A stretch of DNA of 64,000 nt from Halomicrobium zhouii (lineage in GTDB: Archaea; Halobacteriota; Halobacteria; Halobacteriales; Haloarculaceae). The DNA lies in contig NZ_FOZK01000001.1 of the NCBI RefSeq assembly GCF_900114435.1, forward strand, positions 868,001 through 932,000. Direction: 5' to 3'. Position numbers and translations under genes: made by a program. Below are positions 8,146 through 16,506 of this stretch, piece by piece (positions within the stretch are counted from its first letter, which is position 1; each line of letters starts with the position of its first letter). Below the pieces are notes generated by a model. The model was not told the origin of the DNA. It did not search any database and saw nothing but the letters and a program-made list of their open reading frames with translations.

Positions 8146-8697
8146 TTACACCACCTCCAGCTCGTTCGACCGCGGAATCGCCGCCACGCGCCTCTCACTC
8201 GCCAGGTAGGCGTCGACGCCGCGGGGATAGGTCGACTGGGCCTCCCGGAGCCGTTCGAGTTCGCCGGCAGGGAGGCCGACGCTAAGCCGGCGCGTCCCGT
8301 CGACGCCAGGTCCGGTCAGTTCGACAATCGTGAGCGCGCTGTCCGAGCCCGCTTCGAGTCCGTCGACCCGATAGACGACGGTCGCACCGTCGCTCGGTTC
8401 GACAAGCGACCCACGGCTGCACTCGCGGACGTCCCAGTCGGGCTGGCCGTGGGTGTGAAGCAGGTCGGCCTCGGCCGGCTCGGCCGGGTCGAACCGACCC
8501 CGACTCTCCAGTGCCGACCGGAGTGCATCGTCGTCGGTCCAGGTTCTGACTTCGTGGTCGACGACCGTGGCGAGGATCGCGTGACCTGCGGGCGTCGTCC
8601 CGACGTCGGCGACGGTCCCGGGCCGACTCGTCGCGTCGCACAGAGCGCGAAACGTGGCCCGCGTATCGTGAACGGGGTCGATGCCGAGCGCTCTCAC
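8146..8697 (-). CDS. phnH: C-P lyase core subunit PhnH
   Basis: A 183-residue PhnH, a structural subunit of the PhnGHIJ complex. Conserved PhnH blocks are present: DPVHDTRATFRALCDATSRPG at the N-terminus and LPAGELERLREAQSTYPRGVDAYL near the C-terminus (written here as family pattern, with positions about 8-28 and 143-165). The start is GTG 8697, which overlaps the phnG stop as GTGA. The same frame stays open far upstream, but that part is phnG's shadow, so the short form is the gene. Confidence 0.93.
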   Translation of the reverse strand: MRALGIDPVHDTRATFRALCDATSRPGTVADVGTTPAGHAILATVVDHEVRTWTDDDALRSALESRGRFDPAEPAEADLLHTHGQPDWDVRECSRGSLVEPSDGATVVYRVDGLEAGSDSALTIVELTGPGVDGTRRLSVGLPAGELERLREAQSTYPRGVDAYLASERRVAAIPRSNELEVV

Positions 8698-9137
8698 AGG
8701 TCGTCCTCCATCGTCTCGAACTCGACGGTCGTGTGGCGACTCTCCGCCCACGTCTGTTCGCGCTCGTGTTGGTACTCCTCGCCTGCCTGTTCGAGGACGG
8801 CGACGGCCTCGTCGGCGATCGGGTGGCCGTCGGCGACGGCGGCATCGACGATGGCCCCGGAGAGTGCTGCGCGCTCGGCTTTGCCCGGAACCATCGCGAA
8901 TCCTCGCTCGCCGTCGAGGGAGACCTCCGCGGGCGTGACGACGACCTCGCCGAGGTTGAACGGCCGACGCTCGACGGGTTCGACGACGCGCTGCATCACG
9001 AGCTGTGGCCGCGGTTCCTGGAGTACGTCGAGCGTCGGGTCGCCGGCGAGCACCTGGTCGGCGACGGATTCGAGGGCGTCGCCGTCGCAGGCGGCGATCA
9101 GTTCGAAGCGGTCCGACCGGTCGTGTGGATCGTCCAT
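8694..9137 (-). CDS. phnG: C-P lyase core subunit PhnG
   Basis: A PhnG of about 147 residues, first gene of the C-P lyase operon. The fold-typical centre (RRPFNLGEVVVTPAEVSL, then GFAMVPGKAERAALSGAIVDA) matches the family, including the GKDxxxAExxALxDA-like block of E. coli PhnG. ATG 9137 is preferred; GTG 9155 is also open and closer to a GGCTTATCG TATA-like element at about 9168-9176. The operon then runs G-H-I-J-K-L-M and the TIM-barrel gene without gaps. Confidence 0.9.
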   Translation of the reverse strand: MDDPHDRSDRFELIAACDGDALESVADQVLAGDPTLDVLQEPRPQLVMQRVVEPVERRPFNLGEVVVTPAEVSLDGERGFAMVPGKAERAALSGAIVDAAVADGHPIADEAVAVLEQAGEEYQHEREQTWAESRHTTVEFETMEDDL

Positions 9138-9363
9138 GTGATCGAGCGGACCCACCCGAATGAACCCGATAAGCCTTCACTGCGTACTCTCCATCGCTGC
9201 CAGCGTGGGCCGGTTCGATCCATCCCCTCGATCGAGCGGTCCGGACTAGTATGGACCCGTGTTCCAGAATCGCTGATCGAGACAGAGAGGGAGTCGGGTG
9301 GACAGGTCTCTCCGGACTTTACGCAGCAAACGGTTATTCTACCCACTCCGGGCCGTTCAGGTG
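9138..9363. promoter_or_regulatory. Divergent promoter region of the two phn operons
   Basis: About 220 bp separates phnG (leftward) from phnD (rightward). A TTATTCTA element near 9333-9340 lies 25-30 bp before GTG 9361 and ATG 9364, which fits a leaderless phnD transcript. A CTTAT element near 9170 serves the phnG side. Any phosphate-responsive operator should lie between them; I see no clear palindrome. Confidence 0.55.
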
Positions 9364-10386
9364 ATGTTGGACGAGACCAGTACCGACGGATCGGTTGGAC
9401 GGAAACGGACAGACGGGATGGACTCGCGACGGGTGAGCCGGCGGGGGTTCATCGTCGGCGGCGCAGCGGGGACCACCGCACTGACCGGCCTCGCGGGATG
9501 TTCGGGCGTGCTCGGTGGCGGCGGAAGTGAGCCGATAACGATGCTGCTGACGCCGGACACGCCGTCGGACGTGCGGCCGCAGTACGCCCCGGTTCACGAC
9601 ATGCTCGAGGGGGAGATCGATGGACTCGACCTGGAGATGGAGGTTCCCCAGGACTACTCCGCCGTCCGCACCGCCCTGGAGAGTGAACAGGCCGAAATCG
9701 GGATGGACGACGTGACGCTCATCTCGAAGCCCGACATGATGGACCTGTTCGGGACCGCCGTCACGGGCGGAACGGCCTTCTACTTCTCGATGATGCTCAC
9801 GAAGCCAGACTCGGACATCGACGAGCGGACGGACATCGAGGGGAAGAACATGGCCTTCGCCGACCGGCTCTCGACGAGCGGGTCTATCTTCGCCGTCTAC
9901 GCGCTCAAGGAGGCCGGCCTGGACGTCGGCGACGCCCCGGACGGGGACCCGGTCGACTTCGAGGGGACGTGGTCCAACCACGGTGACGCCGTCCAGCGCG
10001 TGCTGAACGACGAGGCCGACGCATGCACCACCTGGTCCGGGAACGGAATGGCCTACCTCGCCGAGGACCAGGAACTTCCCGACCGCGTCGCAGAGGAGGA
10101 CTCGTTCATCGGGAACCGCGGTCAGGAAGGCACGGCGCTCCGGCCGTTCTGGTGGTCGTTCCCGATCCCCAAACAGCCGATCTACGCCCGCCAGTCGTGG
10201 GATTCACCGATGAAAGCGAAGATCCGCGAGCAACTGATCGCGTCCGACGAGTCGTTGATACAGGAGTATCTTCCGGAGGACTACAACGAGAACGACCTGC
10301 CGTTCACGACGCTCGAGGAGACGACGATGGACAACTACGAACCCGTGATCAAACGGCTCAACGACCTCGGCATCGACCTCGGCTAG
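9364..10386 (+). CDS. phnD: Phosphonate/phosphate-type ABC transporter substrate-binding lipoprotein PhnD
   Basis: A lipoprotein of about 340 residues that binds phosphonate (or a related phosphorus oxyanion) for PhnCE. The Tat signal SRRGFIVGG is followed by a lipobox ending at C46. The PhnD domain is recognised from DTPSDVRPQYAPVHDMLE, AEIGMDDVTL, the STSGSIF ligand loop and the PIPKQPIYAR stretch. ATG 9364 is chosen because a TATA-like box lies 25-30 bp before it; ATG 9418 gives a shorter signal region. It opens the phnD-C-E-acyltransferase operon, divergent from the C-P lyase genes. Confidence 0.9.
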   Translation: MLDETSTDGSVGRKRTDGMDSRRVSRRGFIVGGAAGTTALTGLAGCSGVLGGGGSEPITMLLTPDTPSDVRPQYAPVHDMLEGEIDGLDLEMEVPQDYSAVRTALESEQAEIGMDDVTLISKPDMMDLFGTAVTGGTAFYFSMMLTKPDSDIDERTDIEGKNMAFADRLSTSGSIFAVYALKEAGLDVGDAPDGDPVDFEGTWSNHGDAVQRVLNDEADACTTWSGNGMAYLAEDQELPDRVAEEDSFIGNRGQEGTALRPFWWSFPIPKQPIYARQSWDSPMKAKIREQLIASDESLIQEYLPEDYNENDLPFTTLEETTMDNYEPVIKRLNDLGIDLG

Positions 10387-10413
10387 GGCCGTCGGCCATC
10401 CAATTTTCCAATC

Positions 10414-11217
10414 ATGAGTACACTCACCGTAGAGAACCTGACCAAGGAGTACGGCGACGTCACGGCGGTCGAGGACGTCTCCTTCGAGATCGAGGACGAG
10501 TTCGTCGTCCTGCTGGGCGAGTCCGGCGCCGGCAAGTCGACGCTACTGCGTTGCGTGAACGGGCTGACCGAGCCGACCAGCGGCGGCGTCTACCTCGACG
10601 GCGAACCCCTCGAAGGGTCCCAGCCGTCGGTCGGGATGATCTTCCAGCAGCACAACCTCGTCGAGGGCGTCTCGGCGTACCTGAACGCACTCACCGGCTC
10701 GCTCGAACGAGCCGGGTTCGTCGAGAGCCTGTTCCAGTGGCAAGACCGCGAGGACAAGCGACGGGCCCTGGAAGCGCTCGAGACCGTCGGCCTCCTCGAC
10801 GAAGCACACCAGCGCGTTACGCAGATGAGCGGCGGCCAGCAACAGCGCGTTGGCATCGCCAGGGCGCTAGTCCAGGACCCGTCACTCCTGCTCGCCGACG
10901 AACCCGTCGCGAGCCTCGACCCGTCCAGCGCCGAGACGGTGATGGGCTACCTGAAGAAGGCCGCGACGGTCCACCAGGTGACGGCGCTCGTGAGCCTCCA
11001 CCAGGTGAACATCGCGGCCCACTTCGGCGAGCGGTTCATCGGGCTGCGCGACGGCCAGTTGCTGTTCGACGTCGGGAGCGACGAACTCACCGGCGACCTC
11101 ATCGACGACCTCTACGGCGACGTCGAGACGGTCGGACTGGCCGACGACCCCGTCGCAGTCGACGCAAACGGCGAGTCGCCCCCGGTTGACGGCGACGACT
11201 GGAGGGTCGAGGCGTGA
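10414..11217 (+). CDS. phnC: Phosphonate ABC transporter ATP-binding protein PhnC
   Basis: A 267-residue importer ATPase. Walker A is GESGAGKST near residue 36, the signature is MSGGQQQRVGIARAL near residue 141, and Walker B is LLADEPVASLDP. The Q-loop context FQQHNLVEGVSAYLNALTG and the end-of-domain AHFGERFIGLRDG are PhnC-type. It follows phnD by 27 bp and overlaps phnE as GTGA. Confidence 0.95.
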   Translation: MSTLTVENLTKEYGDVTAVEDVSFEIEDEFVVLLGESGAGKSTLLRCVNGLTEPTSGGVYLDGEPLEGSQPSVGMIFQQHNLVEGVSAYLNALTGSLERAGFVESLFQWQDREDKRRALEALETVGLLDEAHQRVTQMSGGQQQRVGIARALVQDPSLLLADEPVASLDPSSAETVMGYLKKAATVHQVTALVSLHQVNIAAHFGERFIGLRDGQLLFDVGSDELTGDLIDDLYGDVETVGLADDPVAVDANGESPPVDGDDWRVEA

Positions 11218-12209
11218 GTTCGGAGTCACCGCCGGGCGGGGGGCTCCGCGCCTACTTCGGGTTCGCGGAGACCGGCACCTCCGACGTCGACCGGAAGCTC
11301 ACGGAACTCAAACGGCGAAAGACGGTCCGGCGGCTCTGGACCGTGCTCGGCGTCGTCGTCGGGGGGTGGCTGTTCCTGCTGAGCCTCCAGACTGCGGAGT
11401 TCACGCTCGCACAGCTGACGACCCAGTTCCCCTTCTTCGTCGACGCGCTCACGGAGTACTTCCCGCCGACAACCTACTTCGGCGTCCCGTTCGTCGACGT
11501 CGGCCAGTACTGGAACTTCATGGTCGAGGCGGAGCTGTTCCAGGCCTCGCAGGTGACGATGGCCATCGCGTTCGCCGGGACCGTGCTCGGCCTCCCGGGC
11601 GCGCTGTTGTTCGGCATCCTCGCGAGCGAGCGGGTCGTCCCGTACCCGTTCAACTTCCTCTTCAGGGGGACGATGAGCCTGATCCGCGCCATCCCGGCGC
11701 TGGTCTGGGCGCTCATCTTCATCCCGCTCGGCGGCGTCTCGCCCTTCACCGGCGTGCTGGCGATCATGGTCGACACCACGGGCTACCTGGGCCGACTGTT
11801 CACCGACGAACTCGAAGAGATAGCCGACGGCCCCATCGAGGGCGTCGAGAGCACCGGCGCGGGGTCGCGCCAGGTCATCTCGTTCGGTATGCTGAGCCAG
11901 GTGTTCCGTCAGTTCATCGCCTGGATCGCCTTCGACCTCGAACACAACGTCCGCGTCGCCATCACCCTCGGCCTCATCGGCGCCGGTGGGCTCGGCCTCG
12001 AACTCAACATCCAGAAGCAGACGTTCAACTACACCGAGATGATGGCCTGCATCATCCTGGTCGTCGTCCTCGCCGGCTCCGTCGAACTGGCGAGCCAGCG
12101 CGTGCGATCGTACCTGCGCGACGAGGACGACGTCGAGAAGACCGGCGTGCTCGAGGCGTTCGTCACCGCCCCGCGAAAGATCGTCGAGTCGGCTGGGGGG
12201 AGGCGGTGA
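11214..12209 (+). CDS. phnE: Phosphonate ABC transporter permease PhnE
   Basis: A 331-residue membrane protein with about six transmembrane segments and the binding-protein-dependent permease domain from residue 105 on. The EAA-like loop reads GPIEGVESTGAGSRQVISFGM, with typical PhnE spacing. The start is GTG 11214, overlapping phnC. The acidic last 50 residues are cytoplasmic and follow the final segment at VVVLAGSVELASQ. Confidence 0.95.
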   Translation: MSSESPPGGGLRAYFGFAETGTSDVDRKLTELKRRKTVRRLWTVLGVVVGGWLFLLSLQTAEFTLAQLTTQFPFFVDALTEYFPPTTYFGVPFVDVGQYWNFMVEAELFQASQVTMAIAFAGTVLGLPGALLFGILASERVVPYPFNFLFRGTMSLIRAIPALVWALIFIPLGGVSPFTGVLAIMVDTTGYLGRLFTDELEEIADGPIEGVESTGAGSRQVISFGMLSQVFRQFIAWIAFDLEHNVRVAITLGLIGAGGLGLELNIQKQTFNYTEMMACIILVVVLAGSVELASQRVRSYLRDEDDVEKTGVLEAFVTAPRKIVESAGGRR

Positions 12210-12213
12210 CCGG

Positions 12214-12906
12214 ATGACGACGCACTTCGAGCGCCGCGAGGAGGGATACGTCGTCGAGTCGTACGGCGAGGACCGCGTCGGTGGCCTCTCGCCCGAACCG
12301 ACGCTCCACGATCCCGTCCAGATCACGGAGAGCACGCTTGGCGAGTGGACGGAGGTGCGCGCCGGATCACGGGTCAACGAGGCGACGATCGGCGACTACA
12401 CCTACCTGATGGAGCGTGTCCAGCTGGACTACACGACTATCGGGAAGTTCGGTAACGTCGCCTCTGACGCCCGTCTCGGTCCGACGAACCATCCCATCGA
12501 CCGACCGTCGGCCCACCACTTCACGTATCGTTCGTCGATGTACGACCTCGCCGACGAAGACGACGACTCTATCTTCGCGTGGCGCGCCGACCAGCCCGTC
12601 ACCGTCGGCCACGACGCCTGGATCGGCCACGGCGCCATCGTCCTCCCCGGCGTCGAAATCGGCAACGGTGCGGTCGTCGGGGCCGGCGCGGTCGTTGCCC
12701 GCGACGTCGACCCATACACGGTGGTCGCGGGCGTCCCGGCCGAACCGATTCGGCGTCGATTCCCCGAAGACGTCGCCGAGCGGATCGAGGCGACGGAGTG
12801 GTGGGAGTGGGACCACGAGACGCTCGCCGACCGGCTCGACGCCTTCCGCGACCTCAACGTGTTTCTGGAGCGATACGCGCCCGAGACGACCGGAGTAGTG
12901 GAGTAA
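12214..12906 (+). CDS. Phosphonate-associated hexapeptide-repeat acyltransferase
   Basis: A 230-residue left-handed beta-helix protein of the transferase hexapeptide group that accompanies phn operons (the TIGR03308-like subfamily). Hexapeptide rungs are visible at 40-90 and again at 128-175 (GHDAWIGHGAIVLPGVEIGNGA), ending in a VVAGVPAEPIRRRF tail. It is fourth in the phnDCE operon, 4 bp after phnE. The substrate is not known; acetylation of an aminophosphonate, as PhnO does, is only an inference. Confidence 0.88.
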   Translation: MTTHFERREEGYVVESYGEDRVGGLSPEPTLHDPVQITESTLGEWTEVRAGSRVNEATIGDYTYLMERVQLDYTTIGKFGNVASDARLGPTNHPIDRPSAHHFTYRSSMYDLADEDDDSIFAWRADQPVTVGHDAWIGHGAIVLPGVEIGNGAVVGAGAVVARDVDPYTVVAGVPAEPIRRRFPEDVAERIEATEWWEWDHETLADRLDAFRDLNVFLERYAPETTGVVE

Positions 12907-13085
12907 TTCGGGCTGTCGTCCCGGTGTGCGCGTTTACAGACGCACGTGAGGAGTCTGTTTTGCGACTCTTGGTCCCTGCACGTCCGCGACGGTACCGAAC
13001 GATCGCGAACCAGTAGCTACGACACGATATCCTCACGCGTGGCCGTGGATTAAAATAGTATCTCGGAAGAGTAACGAGTGAATCA

Positions 13086-13268
13086 ATGCAGGTGGTGAAC
13101 GTCGGGTGTCCGTATTGCGGTAGAGAGACCTTCGCTATGATACCGGTTGATGCAAGCGTAGGTCCAGCACACCGCCGGACGACGGGCGATGACCGAGAAG
13201 AACGGTGTGGTTGCACCAACTGCGGCGGTATATTCTATGTCAAGTACGACACTCTTCTTTCAGGGTAG
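13086..13268 (+). CDS. Small zinc-ribbon protein
   Basis: A 60-residue protein with two CxxC knuckles: C8 and C11 (GCPYCGRET) and a second pair in the CTNCGG stretch near residue 43. It ends in a short hydrophobic strand, as zinc ribbons do. A TTAAAATA element at about 13050-13057 lies near the expected distance upstream. Its start resembles the 57-residue minus-strand gene at 13951-14124 (CPYCG then ET), so the two are probably paralogs. Its last 32 bp overlap the next gene. The function is unknown. Confidence 0.65.
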   Translation: MQVVNVGCPYCGRETFAMIPVDASVGPAHRRTTGDDREERCGCTNCGGIFYVKYDTLLSG

Positions 13269-13947
13269 CCAGATCGGCCAATCGGTGGCCTGGGTGCTGG
13301 AGGCGCTTCGAGTTGTCGGTTCACTCGGCCTCTCGGGTCTTCTTGCCCTTCTCTACTGGCGAATGTACCGCGAACAGCAGAGCCAAAACGAGGTTCAGCG
13401 CACGCAGTCCGACATCATGGACCGGCAGACCAAGCTCATGGCCGCGTCCTTCAAACCGGACATTACCGTAGAGTCCGTCTCGGCGGCTGGTGATACGATC
13501 GAAATCGTCGTGAAGAACGCTGGACGAGGACGTGCGAAGAACTTTCGCGTGTGCTGTCAACCGTACTTGGCGGCGGTCGAGGAGGGATACCAGCCCGCCT
13601 GGGAATTTATCGACCCGGAGTTGCGTCCGGTCGTCGTACCGCTTTCTCGCACGGACGAGTCCGGATCGGACGAGAGGGAGCCATATCGTGGAACCATCGA
13701 AATAGAACAGTCAGCCGGTGGACAGTCACGACGGCCTTTCCGTGATTGCGTGCGTGAAGTGAGCGCGAGGAATTGGAACGGCCGCATAGCCGTTGAATTG
13801 TATCTCGTGTACGACAGCGAACTCGGAGACAGGTTCGTCAAGCGGTTTGCGTGCCTGAACGACTTCGAGATTGAATCTGCGTGTACGATCGAACGAGCGA
13901 TGGAAACAAGCGCCACGGACGATCCGATACTCGATACCCTGAACTGA
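13237..13947 (+). CDS. Membrane-anchored protein of unknown function
   Basis: A protein of about 236 residues with a single transmembrane helix near residues 18-42 (VAWVLEALRVV to LLALLYW). A short coiled segment follows (REQQSQNEVQRTQSDIMDRQ), then a soluble, beta-rich cytoplasmic domain of about 160 residues. ATG 13237 is chosen over 13189 because the upstream codons belong to the overlapping zinc-ribbon gene. Its codon use is less GC-biased than the phn genes, which suggests an accessory origin. I do not recognise the family. Confidence 0.65.
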   Translation: MSSTTLFFQGSQIGQSVAWVLEALRVVGSLGLSGLLALLYWRMYREQQSQNEVQRTQSDIMDRQTKLMAASFKPDITVESVSAAGDTIEIVVKNAGRGRAKNFRVCCQPYLAAVEEGYQPAWEFIDPELRPVVVPLSRTDESGSDEREPYRGTIEIEQSAGGQSRRPFRDCVREVSARNWNGRIAVELYLVYDSELGDRFVKRFACLNDFEIESACTIERAMETSATDDPILDTLN

Positions 13948-13950
13948 CCG

Positions 13951-14124
13951 TCACTGCGGGATCGAAAAGGTAACCGCGAACTGATGGCCGTTTGGACAGC
14001 CGGCATCGCTACCACGATCGTCAGTCGATCGCTCTTTGAGCACCTCGGTAATCGCTGCACCACGGGGTGTAGTGACATTGGTTTCCACGCCGCAATAGGG
14101 ACAAACGACCGTATTGGTGGCCAT
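13951..14124 (-). CDS. Very small zinc-ribbon protein (57 aa)
   Basis: A 57-codon gene starting ATG at 14124 and stopping TGA at 13951-13953. Cysteines C8 and C11 (VVCPYCGVET) and a C43/H47 pair (GCPNGHQF) form a zinc-ribbon pattern. A TTTTAAAGG TATA element near 14149-14157 lies 25-30 bp upstream, as expected for a leaderless gene. The first knuckle matches the gene at 13086. It converges on the membrane protein gene with only 3 bp between the stops. The function is unknown. Confidence 0.7.
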   Translation of the reverse strand: MATNTVVCPYCGVETNVTTPRGAAITEVLKERSTDDRGSDAGCPNGHQFAVTFSIPQ

Positions 14125-14257
14125 GGTAGGATCTTTTTGACCCCGATGCCTTTAAAACTCTCCCCGAGGCTCGTTCTGTAGAACCGTAACGGCTCTGTGG
14201 TTTCTTTTCGCCGACTGCGCCCAGCACCGGTGAACAGGCAGGAGACACCCCGCTCAC

Positions 14258-15172
14258 TCAGATCATCGCGTGGTCGGCCTCGATTCCGGAGTGCAGCCGG
14301 ACGGCGATTTCGGCGGCGTCGACCCAGTAGTAGATCGCCCGTTCGAGCGCTCGCGTCACCGTCACGAGGTGGCCGTACAGCTCCGGATCGTAGGCGGTGA
14401 CGAGTTCGAACAGTTCGTCGAGGTCGCGGTGGACCGTCTCCTCCTCGGCGTGTAAGGCGTCGTAGGCCTCCAGATCGCCCTCGAAGAGGACGTCCACGAG
14501 ATAGCCGTTGATCCGGCTGCCCGCCTCGAAGACGTCGAGGATGCGTTCCTCGACGACGCCGGTCGTCTCGGTGTCCTGTCGGTCGACGACGTCGGCGATG
14601 AAACACGACCGGTCGCCGACGATCTCGAGGTTCGTCGCGATCGTCGCCAGGTCCGAGGCGACGCGGTTGCCCGGCCAGTCGGTCGTCAGCGTGTACGACT
14701 TGAGTTCCCCGAGCACGGCGAAGTAGCGCTCGTTGGTGAGCGATTCGAGTCCGTCGGCCGGGTGGTCCGGCGAGTCGCCGACGAAGGCGAGTCGCGCCGC
14801 CTCGTACTGCGTCGAGGTCACGTCGTCGAGCCGTTCGAGGAGCTCGAGGACGGTCGTCCCCCTGTCGGTGCCGGTCGCACGACGCCCGTTCTCGGAGGCG
14901 GCGTCCGCGGCCGTCTCGAAGAACTCCGAGACGCTGTCTGCGGCGTCGAAGACGGCCGCGTCGTCGACGACGTAGGCTTTCCTGACGACGCCGTCACGTT
15001 TCAGTTCCTGGAGCAGTTCGGAGACGTACTGTTCGGAGATGCCGACCGCGTCGGCCAGGTCCGCTTTCGTCGCCGGCGCCGTTCGGTCGACGGCTTCGAT
15101 TACCTGGGAGAGGGTGGCGTCCCGACCGTGCCTCGTCGCGTCTCTCGGCCGATGCCACGTTTTGCGGGACAT
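14258..15172 (-). CDS. Winged-helix/PhoU-domain regulator
   Basis: A 304-residue protein. Residues 15-70 form a winged helix (LSQVIEAVDRTAPATKADLADAVGISEQYVSELLQELKRDGVV), and the rest is an all-helical PhoU-like domain with two related halves (around TSTQYEAARLA and near the AIYYWVDAAEIAVRL end). PhoU proteins report phosphate status to transporters and regulators. Fusion to a DNA-binding domain suggests direct transcriptional control. It is divergent from another PhoU protein and close to the phn operons, so it is a candidate regulator of this phosphorus block. Confidence 0.82.
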   Translation of the reverse strand: MSRKTWHRPRDATRHGRDATLSQVIEAVDRTAPATKADLADAVGISEQYVSELLQELKRDGVVRKAYVVDDAAVFDAADSVSEFFETAADAASENGRRATGTDRGTTVLELLERLDDVTSTQYEAARLAFVGDSPDHPADGLESLTNERYFAVLGELKSYTLTTDWPGNRVASDLATIATNLEIVGDRSCFIADVVDRQDTETTGVVEERILDVFEAGSRINGYLVDVLFEGDLEAYDALHAEEETVHRDLDELFELVTAYDPELYGHLVTVTRALERAIYYWVDAAEIAVRLHSGIEADHAMI

Positions 15173-15367
15173 ACGTCCCCGGGCTCGTGTGCTCGCTATA
15201 GGGCTATCCCACAGACTGTCTGGACGGCTATATAGGCTCCATCGCTCCGGCTCCCGTCGGCGGTTCGATCCGCACCTCCGTACCGACGGTACGGATATAT
15301 ATCGGACGGAACTGGCACGTTCCCCTCATATAAACTCTCAGATAGGGTCTCCGTGAGAACGCTCCAT
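15173..15367. promoter_or_regulatory. Divergent promoter with a palindromic operator between two PhoU-type regulators
   Basis: A perfect 7-bp inverted repeat with a 3-bp spacer (CCGTACC-GAC-GGTACGG) lies at 15278-15294. AT-rich boxes CTATATAGG (about 15229-15237) and GATATATATC (about 15294-15303) flank it. ATATAAA at 15328-15334 is the likely TATA box for the rightward gene, with a CTATAGG box near 15197 for the leftward one. The dyad is a good candidate binding site for one of the two flanking regulators. Confidence 0.6.
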
Positions 15368-16384
15368 ATGGAGACTCGGAAAGTGCAACTCTCTGGGGGG
15401 ACGACGTACACGGTCTCGTTACCGAAAGCCTGGGCGACCGAGAACGGGATCGACGCCGGTTCAGTCCTCTCACTCCACCCGAACGGCGACGGATCCCTCC
15501 TCGTCGAGGCGTCGCCAGACCGGTCGAAAGACCGCCGGACGGCGACGGTCGACGTCTCCACCAGCGGGGCCAACGCCGTCAAACAGCGCGTCCACGCGCT
15601 CCACGCGGTCGGATTCGACGAGGTGACGCTCGTCGACCAGGGCGGGCACGACGCGGACAGGCGGCAGGTCGTCGGACGGACCGTCGAGGAACTCTCCGGC
15701 TTCGAGCTGCTCGAAGTCACCGACACCCGCATCCGGCTGACGAACCTCATCGACGCGGAGAACGTCGAGGTCCGGAAGAGCGCACTCCGACTGCGTCTGG
15801 TGACGCTCGCGATGCATCGCGACGCCGTTACTGCCGTCGTGAACGGCGACGAGGGCCTCGCCGAGCGCGTCGTCGGCAGGGACGCCGAGGCGGACAAACT
15901 GTTCGCCATGGTGACCAGGCACTTCCGGCGGGCGCTCACCGACCTCCACGAGGTAGAGAAGCTCGACCACGGCCGCGACGACCTCTTCGAGTACTACTAC
16001 ACGTGCCGGCAGTTCGAGCGCATCGCCGACCACGCGGAGAAGATAGCCCGCTTCGCCCTCGACCCTGACGCGGGCCTGCCGGCCGACTTCGGTGACCGGA
16101 TCGTCTCGCTCGGCAAGGACGCGCGCCAGATCGTCGACCAGGCGGCGGACGTCGTCCTCGCGGACGCCGGGATCGAGGCCGCCCACCTCGCGCTCGAACA
16201 CCGCGACGACCTGGTCGCCGACATCGAGACGCTCGACCGGGAGCTCTACGACCACGACGTCCCCGGCGAGGCCCACACCGCCGGCCTCCTCCTCGATAGC
16301 CTGCAGCGAACCGCCGAGTACGGGGCGAACGTGGCGAACATCAGCATCCAGCAGGTCTCTCGGGGGGAGGTGGACGACCGCTGA
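15368..16384 (+). CDS. AbrB-type/PhoU-domain phosphate regulator
   Basis: A protein of about 338 residues. The first 45 residues are a SpoVT/AbrB-like DNA-binding domain (ETRKVQLSGGTTYTVSLPKAW, then GSVLSLHP). Two PhoU repeats follow (YYTCRQFERIADHAEKIAR and LLLDSLQRTAEYGANVANISI, with their conserved acidic/Asn metal-site residues). This architecture is common in haloarchaeal phosphate regulation next to Pst-type transporters; here the neighbour is the phosphonate system. ATG 15368 is preferred; GTG 15353 is also in frame and near the predicted transcript start. Confidence 0.88.
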   Translation: METRKVQLSGGTTYTVSLPKAWATENGIDAGSVLSLHPNGDGSLLVEASPDRSKDRRTATVDVSTSGANAVKQRVHALHAVGFDEVTLVDQGGHDADRRQVVGRTVEELSGFELLEVTDTRIRLTNLIDAENVEVRKSALRLRLVTLAMHRDAVTAVVNGDEGLAERVVGRDAEADKLFAMVTRHFRRALTDLHEVEKLDHGRDDLFEYYYTCRQFERIADHAEKIARFALDPDAGLPADFGDRIVSLGKDARQIVDQAADVVLADAGIEAAHLALEHRDDLVADIETLDRELYDHDVPGEAHTAGLLLDSLQRTAEYGANVANISIQQVSRGEVDDR

Positions 16385-16506
16385 GACGTCGCGAGCGTCG
16401 GCCGTTCTCCTTGCAGTCGACTCCCGACCACGGACCGGGATGATCCCGGCGCCCGGTCCTTCCGTGATTTCACCCGCTACCGGAGGGGCCCTGGCCGTGC
16501 AGGCGG

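Noticed and set aside
15260-15280. tRNA-like T-loop (GGTTCGATCC)
   Set aside because: There is no acceptor stem, D-arm or anticodon arm around it; the match lies in a regulatory region.
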